From the NCBI GenBank assembly GCA_026770585.1, contig MU647373.1, positions 69,980-79,979 on the forward strand: a DNA stretch of 10,000 nucleotides, in the 5' to 3' direction. The notes beneath the pieces are model-generated. The model did not search any database. It saw only the letters and a program-made list of their open reading frames with translations, and was not told the DNA's origin. The position numbers and the translations under genes were made by a program. This stretch comes from Baffinella frigidus. Lineage: Eukaryota > Cryptophyceae > Cryptomonadales > Baffinellaceae. Below are positions 5,392 to 10,000 of this stretch, piece by piece (within the stretch, counting starts at the first letter, position 1; each line of letters starts with the position of its first letter).

Positions 5392-5553
5392 CCACACAGC
5401 GGACTTCGAAGGGATTTCGAACAACCCCCATGCGATAAGACATACGACCCTACGGTAGGCAATAGCGTAGGGACATAGGGGGGTTCCTGCGGATAAGGTA
5501 ACGGAAAATGGCTTAGATTTGGCGATGTTTTCCCTGGGTAGCCTGCTGTGTGG
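5392..5553. mobile_element. 162-bp MITE with CCACACAGC/GCTGTGTGG ends
   Basis: Terminal inverted repeats CCACACAGC and GCTGTGTGG. The left half carries AAGGGATTTCGAA and the CCTACGGTAGGCAATAGCGT core found in the palindrome at 7767-8109. The right end (TCCCTGGGTAGCCTGCTG) resembles the element at 2322-2491. It thus links two foldback groups. No coding capacity and no readable target duplication. Confidence 0.65.
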
Positions 5554-5577
5554 CCCTAGCCGGAACCATCCTCGACC

Positions 5578-5761
5578 ATGGAGTTCTTCGACTCCATTCT
5601 AATCTCCATACAAGTGTGAATTAATTGCTTTTCGGCAACGAAAATTACTACACGATTTGCTCATAACATTAATATTAGAGTGTTTGTGTAGTAAATTTCG
5701 TTGCGCCAAAAGCAATTAATTAATACTTTTGTGGAGATGAATTCTCCTCATGGTCGCACAA
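5578..5761 (+). pseudogene. Exon C 3' half copy split by a MITE
   Basis: ATGGAGTTCTTCGACTCCAT-TCT is interrupted at 5601 and resumes at 5741 as ATTCTCCTCATGGTCGCACA, ending at 5761, where a second MITE begins. Removing the insert and one ATTCT gives the intact arrangement seen at 5018-5057 and 5291-5322. It codes MEFFDSILLMVAQ once repaired. It is a dead duplicate. Confidence 0.75.
5601..5740. mobile_element. 140-bp foldback MITE with 5-bp ATTCT target duplication
   Basis: Inverted arms at 5602-5653 and 5686-5738 share ATCTCCA, TTAATTGCTTTT, CAACGAAA and TACTACAC. Direct ATTCT copies flank it exactly (5596-5600 and 5741-5745). The paralogues at 5018 and 5291 show a single ATTCT at the same place, so the empty site is known. 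The AT-rich composition differs from its GC-rich host exon copy. No protein is encoded. Confidence 0.88.
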
Positions 5762-5956
5762 CCACCCTGGAGGGCACATTAGGGTATTTGGAGCATTCTT
5801 AAGTCAACACCCCTTGAGATGCTACCTTCCGGCGGTAGCACCGTGATGAATGGATCTGGTACAAAAAGGTCTAATAAGTATTTTAGTGGTACACATCCTG
5901 TCAACTTTTGCGATAACGGGTTATTCGGGAATGGCCGCAAGTCCCCTCCAGGGTGG
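5762..5956. mobile_element. 195-bp MITE, CCACCCTGGAGG ends, copy 1
   Basis: Ends CCACCCTGGAGGG and CCCCTCCAGGGTGG. It is homologous along its whole length to the inverted sequence at 6422-6617, with shared blocks such as GAGCATTCTTAAGTCAAC, GATGAATGGATCT and GTCAACTTTTGCGATAA. The central hairpin is GCTACC-ttccggc-GGTAGC. It abuts an exon C end copy (GTCGCACAA on the left, GGTCT on the right) without a visible target duplication. Confidence 0.85.
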
Positions 5957-6070
5957 GGTCTAGCTCTGCCCGAGCAAATCTGGGTTTTTATGTCATAAAA
6001 ATCGTTTCAACGTCTAAATGTATTTCATTTGTAATGGAACCCCTGCTCTAAAACTAATGATGCCGCGCCG
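5957..6070. other. Spacer with CTAGCTCTGCC repeat end
   Basis: CTAGCTCTGCCCGAGCAAAT at 5961, followed by CTGGGTTTTTATG and CATAAAAATCG, is a degenerate copy of the arm seen at 430 and 716. The remainder is AT-rich with no coding support. Confidence 0.45.
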
Positions 6071-6071
6071 C

Positions 6072-6094
6072 ATGGTCGCACAAGGTCTCCCACC
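6072..6094 (+). pseudogene. Exon C end copy, VAQG part
   Basis: ATGGTCGCACAAGGTCTCCC matches the end of exon C and the first bases after its donor. It is followed directly by CCACACATCTACAAAGGG, the start of a CCACACA-type element. Confidence 0.55.
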
Positions 6095-6189
6095 CCACAC
6101 ATCTACAAAGGGATTTCGTGAATAAATCATAAACATATCACCCTTGGGACCCTACGGTAGGCCTTGCGTAGGGGCATAGGGTTGTTTTG
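6095..6189. mobile_element. Left half of a CCACACA-type element
   Basis: CCACACATCTACAAAGGGAT, then TTCGTGAATAA and GACCCTACGGTAGGCCTTGC, match the left arms at 5392 and 7767. The matching right end may be CTGCTGTGTGG at 6341-6351, separated by an exon C end copy and a dispersed repeat, so the element appears disrupted. Confidence 0.55.
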
Positions 6190-6190
6190 C

Positions 6191-6218
6191 ATGGTCGCAC
6201 AAGGTATCCCACCCCACT
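6191..6218 (+). pseudogene. Exon C end copy with a GTATCC donor-like site
   Basis: ATGGTCGCACAAGGTATCCC followed by ACCCCAC. AAG|GTATCC is closer to a consensus donor than the AAG|GTCTCC of the other copies. Confidence 0.5.
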
Positions 6219-6221
6219 TCG

Positions 6222-6330
6222 CAGCAACCGGGACCTTCAAGGATTCAGTCCATCTTAACTGTGTTCTAGAATAGTATCCATTGCTATGGATTCCAACCGG
6301 AATTTCCCCCGGAAATGCGGGGGGGGGGGG
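6222..6330. repeat. Dispersed repeat, first copy (partner at 9393-9500)
   Basis: Shared blocks in order are GCAGC(A/C)ACCG, ACCTTCA or GCCTTCA, GATxCAGTCCATCT, TATCCATT, ATGGAT or TTGGAT, TTTCCCCCGGA, and a G-run of 7 or more. It is about 105 bases long with roughly three-quarters similarity by eye. The function is unknown. Confidence 0.65.
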
Positions 6331-6421
6331 CGTTCGGTCGCTGCTGTGTGGCCAAGCTGGAACCATCTTCGAATTCATGGTATGTCGCCTCCGGTTTCCG
6401 TTTCCAGAAAGCGGACATGGC
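6331..6421. other. Duplicated segment with MITE end and exon-like edge
   Basis: CTGCTGTGTGGCCAAGCTGG, then AACCATCTTCGAATTCATGG, parallels 5543-5580 (CTGCTGTGTGGCCCTAGCCG, AACCATCCTCGACCATGG). The two places share a duplication that runs across a MITE end into the exon C region. Confidence 0.5.
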
Positions 6422-6617
6422 CCACCCTGGAGGGGACTTGCGGCCAATCCCGAATAACCCTTTATCGCAAAAGTTGACATGATTTGTACCACTAAAATAC
6501 ATATTAGACCTTTTTGTACAAGATCCATTCATCACGGGGGCGCCACATTGTGGCGCCATCTCCAAGGGGAGTTGACTTAAGAATGCTCAAAATACCATAC
6601 TGTTCCATCCAGGGTGG
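6422..6617. mobile_element. 196-bp MITE, CCACCCTGGAGG ends, copy 2 (inverted)
   Basis: Inverse orientation of the element at 5762-5956. Its ends are CCACCCTGGAGGGG and CCATCCAGGGTGG. The central hairpin is GGCGCCACA-tt-TGTGGCGCC, unlike the one in copy 1 but at the same place between GATGAATGGATC and AAGGGG-type blocks. No coding capacity was found. Confidence 0.85.
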
Positions 6618-6675
6618 GGTGGTGTGTGGTCCTGAGGCGGGCGTGTGGCGGACCAGGGGACGGGGAAACCAAAAC

Positions 6676-6796
6676 CTAGCTCTGCCTGAGTGTTATCCTG
6701 GCTCGTCCTAAAGGCTTTCTATTCGCCCTTTTGTACTGCATTTCTGCTCTTGAATACTTTTACGGGCGCGCCAGGATAAAACTCTGGCAGCGCTAG
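6676..6796. mobile_element. 121-bp foldback element, CTAGCTCTGCC ends
   Basis: The left arm is CTAGCTCTGCCTGAGTGTTA then TCCTGG. The right arm is CCAGGATAAAACTCTGGCAG then CGCTAG. They are inverted with a few mismatches over about 26 bases. The left end with GCTCGTCCTAAAGGCTTTCT also occurs at 2153 and 2651 inside the exon A array. Confidence 0.7.
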
Positions 6797-6833
6797 AAAG
6801 CCGGAGGCAACATACCGAACTCTCCTCGTACGG

Positions 6834-6911
6834 AAACGTGATCATTCCCCCAAAAAAATTAAAATGTTCTTTTATTTCGTTCGCATGGATAGCCTCCCGA
6901 AAAAGGCTGAG
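6834..6911. mobile_element. Degenerate right half of a 2322-type element
   Basis: AAACGTGATCATTCCCCCAA, then TTAAAATGTTCTTTTATTTC, GTTCGCATGGATAGCC match 2422-2482 with many changes. It is an old truncated copy. Confidence 0.6.
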
Positions 6912-6990
6912 TGTGGTGCGAGCTACTGATCAACCCCGAGATCAACATCGACGGGACGGTGGAAGAAATTGAACACGCTTGTTATGCTCG
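6912..6990 (+). CDS. Possible exon F (unknown protein, edges unresolved)
   Basis: The frame TGG TGC GAG onward reads WCELLINPEINIDG and TVEEIEHACYARG, a mix of hydrophobic and charged residues unlike the repeat translations around it. A CTGAG at 6907-6911 would give a phase-1 start that fits the end of exon C, but this acceptor has no pyrimidine tract. Possible donors are ACG|GTGGAA and GCTT|GTTATG. The open frame continues to 7204 by running through exon D in another frame, and that part is spurious. It may be an exon or chance. Confidence 0.3.
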
Positions 6991-7052
6991 GGGACCAGGG
7001 AACGAAAACCGGAGGCAAAATACCGAACCCCCCTCCGTGACCAGGAGACCAG

Positions 7053-7142
7053 GATCCGCGGACAAGAGAGATGAAGGAGCCTCTGGCGATGCTGCTCGCC
7101 ATGGATCTCCTCGCGCTATGCCCCCCCGACCTCCAGAAAAAG
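7053..7142 (+). CDS. Candidate exon D (unknown protein, partial)
   Basis: Thirty codons, phase 0 at both ends: DPRTREMKEPLAMLLAMDLL, then ALCPPDLQKK, then AAG|GTATGC, a good donor. Joined to exon E it reads PDLQKK-VLREVEDRF without a frame change. The acceptor GACCAG is weak, with no pyrimidine tract, and a TGA stop lies in frame at 7038, so the 5' edge is uncertain within 7041-7070. A shorter copy of the 3' half lies at 7567-7617. The leucine-rich character matches exon C. No family is recognised. Confidence 0.5.
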
Positions 7143-7390
7143 GTATGCTTCCCACGCCAGAGGGCTCGAGGGTAATGACTGCTGTGTCGAGTAGAAGACT
7201 TTAGAATCCTGCGGGGTTCCGCTAAGAAGAAGGTGTGAACCTTTTTCTTTGAACGAATTCGGGTTTCAAAAGCAGCTTATGGTTCCGAATTTTTTTGATG
7301 GGCCAACCGACGCGGTTTTGGCTTTCAAATGTGGAGAGTCGCGCCCTAAAGTCGTGGGGGCTGGATCTTGAGGTGTCGAATCCACATTCA
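7143..7390. other. Spacer after exon D, duplicated at its start
   Basis: CCACGCCAGAGGGCTCGA at 7152 is repeated after the second exon D copy (7620), so the duplication includes about 30 bases beyond the donor. The rest is unique sequence without a supported frame. Confidence 0.4.
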
Positions 7391-7552
7391 TAGGATGACG
7401 TCCTGAAAACCGGGAAGTTACGCCTACGGTATTGAGTACTGTAGGCCGTAGGGGCCTCTTCAATACCGTAGGCGTAAGCCCCCCTGGGCCCCTACGGCCT
7501 ACCGTAGTTAATACCGTAGGCCTAACTACCCGGTTTCCAGCCCGTTACCCTG
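7391..7552. mobile_element. 162-bp foldback element between the two exon D copies
   Basis: Inverted arms: TAGGATGACGTCCTGAAAAC, then CGGGAAGTTACGCCTACGGT on the left, and their counterpart ending CCAGCCCGTTACCCTG on the right. Core GCCTACGGTATT and GGCCGTAGGGGCC blocks relate it to 3216-3376. Flanks CCACATTCA and TTAACATTT share only ACATT, so the target duplication is unproven. Confidence 0.7.
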
Positions 7553-7566
7553 TTAACATTTTCAAA

Positions 7567-7617
7567 CTGCTTGCCATGGAACCCCTCGCCCTGTGCTCCC
7601 CCGACCTCCAGAAAAAG
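7567..7617 (+). pseudogene. Second copy of exon D 3' half
   Basis: CTGCTTGCCATGGAACCCCT and onward gives LLAMEPLALCSPDLQKK, against LLAMDLLALCPPDLQKK in exon D. The donor here is AAG|GTGCCA, where exon D has AAG|GTATGC. About 10 bases after the junction were lost or changed before the shared CCACGCCAGAGGGCTCGA. It is probably a non-functional duplicate. Confidence 0.6.
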
Positions 7618-7766
7618 GTGCCACGCCAGAGGGCTCGAAACATCCACTTTTGACATCTTTCACGGGAAAGTCCTTGAATACTTAAGTTAACGACGTCAGA
7701 TCCGACGTGGATAAGGCGTCGATTTCCCTCGAGGCCTCTGGCGTGGTGTGCTTCCAGTCATCAACC
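7618..7766. other. Spacer, no gene seen
   Basis: Unique sequence apart from the short shared block after the exon D copy. GAGGCCTCTGGCGTGGTG at 7730 partly recurs at 8563 (TCTGGCGTGGTG). No coding support was found. Confidence 0.4.
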
Positions 7767-8109
7767 CCACACAGCGGACTACAAAGGGATTTCTTGAATA
7801 ACCCGGAATTGGATAATCCATAGAGGCCCTACGGTAGGCAATGTCGTACGGACATAGGGGGGGTCCTACGGAAATGATAACGGAAAGCCAGCCCGAAATG
7901 GGCCGAAAATCCCGGCAGACGCACAACCCACACAGCGGGCAACCAACAAAACCAGCGCAGAAACATTTCGGGCTGGCTTTCCGTTATCATTTCCGTAGGA
8001 CCCCCCCTATGTCCGTACGACATTGCCTACCGTAGGGCCTCTATGGATTATCCAATTCCGGGTTATTCAAGACATCTCTTTGCAGTCGTTTATTCGGCCC
8101 GCTGTGTGG
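7767..8109. mobile_element. 343-bp palindromic element with perfect 109-base arms
   Basis: The arms 7792-7900 and 7964-8072 are exact inverse copies by eye. The outer ends CCACACAGCGG (7767-7777) and CCGCTGTGTGG (8099-8109) continue the symmetry imperfectly. The 63-base loop holds another CCCACACAGCGGGC at 7927-7940. Each arm includes CCCTACGGTAGGCAATGTCG and CCGTTATCATTTCCG-type blocks shared with 5392-5553, 6095-6189 and 8598-8668. Both strands encode the same start, MSYGHRGGPTEMITESQPEM, purely because of the symmetry. No target duplication was found. Confidence 0.85.
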
Positions 8110-8170
8110 TGGGTGACCTGGGGCTCACTTGGGTGAGGTTTGTCAGTACCACCTGCATCCCCGACTGTCT

Positions 8171-8357
8171 AGAGAGCGAGAGAGCGAGCGGAAGGCCTGC
8201 ACACACAGCGAGAGAGAGTGAGCGAGAGAGAGAGAGAAGAGAGAGAAGAGAGAGAGAGCGAGAGAGAGAGAGAAGAGAGAGAAGAGAGAGAGAGCGAGAG
8301 AGAGAGAGAAGAGAGAGAAGAGAGAGAGAGCGAGAGAGAAGAGAGAGCGAGAGAGCA
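8171..8357. repeat. GA-rich minisatellite, 36-bp period
   Basis: AGCG marks recur at 8221, 8257, 8293 and 8329, exactly 36 bases apart, separated by GAGAGA and GAAGAGA runs. An irregular leader starts at 8171. It is purine-rich on the + strand, while every other such tract in the window is pyrimidine-rich. Arg/Glu/Ser-rich and Leu/Ser-rich frames across it are artefacts. Confidence 0.85.
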
Positions 8358-8365
8358 CAGGATGG

Positions 8366-8597
8366 GTCCTAACTTTTTTTTGCAGAGGGTCCCGCCTGCT
8401 TTACAGAGGCATGCCAGCGTGGAAAGACGCGCACTACGCCATATTCCTCGGGGGGGTCGGCTCTTTCCGAGCGCATTTTGGGGCGCCGAACTATTCCCAA
8501 AGCAAAAACACCCTTATTCCTCCGGGGAATTGACTTTTGGCGACTCCTTCCAAGAATCTGGCGTGGTGCCGACGCCACACCCTCCTCAGTGAGTGAA
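8366..8597 (+). other. Possible 3' splice site and exon G of unresolved frame
   Basis: GGGTCCTAACTTTTTTTTGC then AG (8364-8385) resembles a textbook branch point, T-tract and acceptor. The downstream sequence is open in all three frames for at least 45 codons, so no frame is favoured. One frame reads RGMPAWKDAHYAIFLGGVGS and then stops at 8528. Another runs RVPPALQRHASVERR. Exons D and E join well without it, so it may be a remnant of another gene or a chance site. Confidence 0.25.
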
Positions 8598-8668
8598 CAA
8601 TCCATAGGCGCTTACGGTTGGTAAAATCGTAAGGACATAGGCTGGTCCTACGGATACCCTTGCGACGG
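8598..8668. repeat. Degenerate arm of the 7767-type element
   Basis: AATCCATAGGCGCTTACGGT, then TCGTAAGGACATAGG and GGTCCTACGGATA, align with 7814-7882. It is an old single arm, directly next to the inverted repeat at 8671. Confidence 0.6.
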
Positions 8669-8670
8669 TC

Positions 8671-8820
8671 TTATCTCAGAAAACGAGTTCTAAAACTCGT
8701 TTTCTTAAGTCAATTCCTCTACGAATTTGTCAACTTATGCGGAGAGTAAAGAATAAGTTGACGAATTTGTAGGGGAATTGACTTAAGAAAACGAGTTTTA
8801 GAACTCGTTTTCTGAGATAA
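8671..8820. mobile_element. 150-bp inverted repeat with nested palindromes
   Basis: Arms of 67 bases at 8671-8737 and 8754-8820 differ at three positions when inverted, with a 16-base loop. Each arm contains its own palindrome, AAAACGAGTTCTAAAACTCG then TTTT. The inner part has TTAAGTCAATTCC and CGAATTTGTCAACTTA. It is AT-rich in a GC-rich setting and sits beside a degenerate 7767-type arm, suggesting insertion there. No coding capacity was found. Confidence 0.8.
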
Positions 8821-9026
8821 GGTCCCTCCGACAGTCTAGCTCTGTCTCAGTCGATCTGGGCGGCGCACAGGTACTATCAGGTAACTGTAGAGGTCTTCGG
8901 GGAACAGCCCCGCCGGCAGGCTCGTGAACGCCCGCGTGACCGGTCACGCGGACGCCGAAGCCAACTGTCCGAGGTGCCTGCCTTGTCATCTGGCGCTGAC
9001 ACGCCGGGCCGCGCGCATGTGCCGCC
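8821..9026. other. GC-rich spacer with an 18-base perfect palindrome
   Basis: CGCGTGACCGGTCACGCG at 8933-8950 is a perfect palindrome. CTAGCTCTGTCTCAGTCGAT then CTGGG at 8837 is a degenerate CTAGC-type arm. The - strand frames here lack support. No gene was seen. Confidence 0.5.
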
Positions 9027-9104
9027 GTCAGCATCACGTTTGCTGACTGTCAGCATCACGTTTGCTGACTGTCAGCATCACGTTTGCTGACTGTCAGCAT
9101 CACG
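9027..9104. repeat. 22-bp tandem repeat, GTCAGCATCACGTTTGCTGACT
   Basis: Units start at 9027, 9049, 9071 and 9093. The first three are identical and the fourth is cut after GTCAGCATCACG. Each unit holds an inverted pair GTCAGCA...TGCTGAC, so the array can fold into tandem hairpins. Confidence 0.85.
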
Positions 9105-9113
9105 CCGCGCCCC

Positions 9114-9215
9114 GTTATATAACGATATATAACGTATAACGTATAACGTATAACGTCAAGTGAGCACAAATCCCGTACAACGTATACGTTATATAACGTT
9201 ATATAACGTTAAATA
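9114..9215. repeat. AT-rich TATAACG/ACGTTATA block
   Basis: GTTATATAACG, then GTATAAC repeated with a 7-base step (9131-9156), a GC-richer gap, then ACGTATACGTTATATAACGT at 9179 and another TATATAACGTT. Many overlapping palindromes are present. It sits between GC-rich flanks. No coding evidence was found. Confidence 0.75.
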
Positions 9216-9272
9216 AGGTCACGTGAGCCCGAACCCCGTTCACCGTCAACTGATCCAAACCCCCGGGCGCAG

Positions 9273-9352
9273 GTGCTACGCGAGAAGGAGGAAAGGTTCC
9301 TCACCTCCTCAGCCGTCTCACGCGCCGTGTGGATGGCCACGCCTCACCTCTC
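9273..9352 (+). pseudogene. First partial copy of exon E
   Basis: Preceded by CCCCCGGGCGCAG, this segment reads VLREKEERFLTSSAVSRAVW and MATPHLS, then diverges after CTCTCGC. Exon E at 9669 continues MATPDLSLFLL. The copy ends inside the exon without a donor, so it is a truncated duplicate of the exon start. Few differences suggest a young duplication. Confidence 0.7.
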
Positions 9353-9392
9353 GCCCACAATCTTCCAATGTGTCCACTCCCACCTGTCCGCT

Positions 9393-9500
9393 TAGCAGCC
9401 ACCGCGGCCTTCACGGATACAGTCCATCTGCACGATTTGTACTGGAATCTTATCCATTTGCATTGGATGCTAACCGCGTTTCCCCCGGATATCGGGGGGG
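9393..9500. repeat. Dispersed repeat, second copy (partner at 6222-6330)
   Basis: Same order of blocks as the first copy, including CAGTCCATCT, TATCCATTTG, TTTCCCCCGGATATC and a G-run. The copies are in the same orientation. The 65-residue frame at 9329-9526 runs from the exon E copy into this repeat and is not a gene. Confidence 0.65.
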
Positions 9501-9536
9501 GGAGGAACTCAGCCGCCCCTGCCTGAAGACATATTC

Positions 9537-9646
9537 GCGCAGGTGTTACGTTACTCTCTCTCTCTCTATCTCTCTATCTATCTCTATCTCGCTCTCTCTC
9601 TCTCTCTCTCTCGCTCTCTCTCTCTCTCGCTCGCTCTCTCTATCTC
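9537..9646. repeat. Third exon E edge remnant plus CT tract 4
   Basis: CGCGCAGGTGTTACG at 9537-9550 matches the acceptor and first bases of exon E, then runs into CT, TATCT and CGCT repeats to 9646. The true exon E acceptor follows shortly after (CACATTCGCGCAG). As at tracts 1 and 3, the CT tract lies between two copies of an exon edge. Confidence 0.65.
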
Positions 9647-9668
9647 ACGCACACGCACATTCGCGCAG

Positions 9669-9824
9669 GTGCTACGCGAAGTGGAGGACAGGTTCCTCAC
9701 CTCCTCGGCCGTCTCACGCGCCGTGTGGATGGCCACGCCTGACCTCTCGCTCTTCCTCCTCCTCAATCTCTACCGGAGCGTGCCGTCGCAGCTGTACCCC
9801 GTCCTGCACTCGATTCTCCATCAG
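9669..9824 (+). CDS. Candidate exon E (unknown protein, partial)
   Basis: The best-supported exon in the window: acceptor CATTCGCGCAG after a CT tract, and CATCAG|GTCTCT at the 3' end. It has 52 codons without a stop, phase 0 at both ends. Residues begin VLREVEDRFLTSSAVSRAVW, then MATPDLSLFLLLNLYRSV, then PSQLYPVLHSILHQ. The phase fits exon D (PDLQKK-VLREV). Alternating leucines and charged residues suggest amphipathic helices, as in HEAT- or ARM-like proteins, but no family is identified. The gene would continue beyond the window end. Two partial copies of its 5' edge lie at 9273 and 9543. Confidence 0.62.
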
Positions 9825-10000
9825 GTCTCTCTCTCGCTCGCTCTCTCTCTGTCTCTCTCTCGCGCGCTCTCTCGCTCTCGCGCGCGCTCTCGCTCTATCT
9901 CTTTCTCGGTCTCTCTCTCGCTCTCTCTCTCTCGCTCGCTCTCTTTCTCTCTCCTCTCGCTCTCTCTCTCTCTCGCTCTCTCTCTCTTGCTCGCTCTCTC
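9825..10000. repeat. CT-rich tract 5, running off the window
   Basis: CTCTCT, CGCT and CGCGCG runs start directly at the presumed donor GTCTCT and reach the window end. It would be the start of the intron after exon E. Confidence 0.8.

Noticed and set aside
6127-6565. - strand frames of 133 and 93 residues
   Set aside because: They run through a MITE, a dispersed repeat and exon C remnants. Chance open frames are expected here.
7829-8035. Two opposite-strand frames with identical first 20 residues
   Set aside because: The identity follows from the perfect palindrome. It is not evidence of a gene.
8043-8592. Arg/Glu/Ser-rich frames resembling SR-type proteins
   Set aside because: They result from the GA minisatellite with a 36-base (12-codon) period and have no start, domain or conserved context.
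1-10000. tRNA, rRNA or other structured RNA genes
   Set aside because: No B-box-like GGTTCGAATCC, no cloverleaf and no rRNA motif was seen by eye on either strand. A dedicated search was not possible.

Overview
This window is the end of a eukaryotic chromosome. It opens with about eleven and a half copies of CCCCAAA (G-strand TTTGGGG), which is how a left telomere reads on the + strand. After it come short tandem and inverted repeats, long CT-rich tracts, many small foldback (MITE-like) elements, and short exon-like pieces that all lie on the + strand. No intact single-exon gene, rRNA, tRNA, CRISPR array or bacterial-type operon is visible. The intron-like structure (pyrimidine tract then CAG, and CAG|GT or AAG|GT at exon ends) points to an intron-rich nuclear genome, probably of a protist or alga. 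The species cannot be named from this sequence. The TTTGGGG telomere unit is not one of the familiar types known to me.

Layout. 1-88: telomere. 160-900: three units of a subtelomeric repeat with inverted arms. 900-1060: nested hairpins. 1210-1966: duplicated exon edges separated by CT tracts. 1928-3001: tandem array built on the 3' edge of one exon, with TTCGGG runs and one foldback element. 3200-3990: four copies of another exon, one split by a foldback element. 4214-6617: a third exon with many partial copies, TTGACTTT arrays and six complete foldback elements. 6676-7617: one foldback, a possible exon and two copies of a fourth exon, separated by another foldback. 7767-8109: a large palindrome with 109-base perfect arms. 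8171-8357: GA minisatellite. 8671-8820: inverted repeat. 9027-9215: 22-mer tandem repeat and TATAACG block. 9273-10000: copies of a fifth exon with CT tracts.

Interpretation. The best copy of each exon-like piece lies in order on the + strand: Z 1440-1528, A 1874-1966, B 3715-3794, C 4978-5057, (F about 6912-6990), D 7053-7142, E 9669-9824. The splice phases of Z/A, A/B, B/C and D/E agree. The simplest reading is part of one gene of unknown function, with small exons coding a leucine-rich, helix-rich protein, whose introns have grown by repeated duplication of the adjoining exon edge plus insertion of small foldback transposons. The alternative is a decayed subtelomeric pseudogene. Transcript data would decide. 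The protein family is not recognised.
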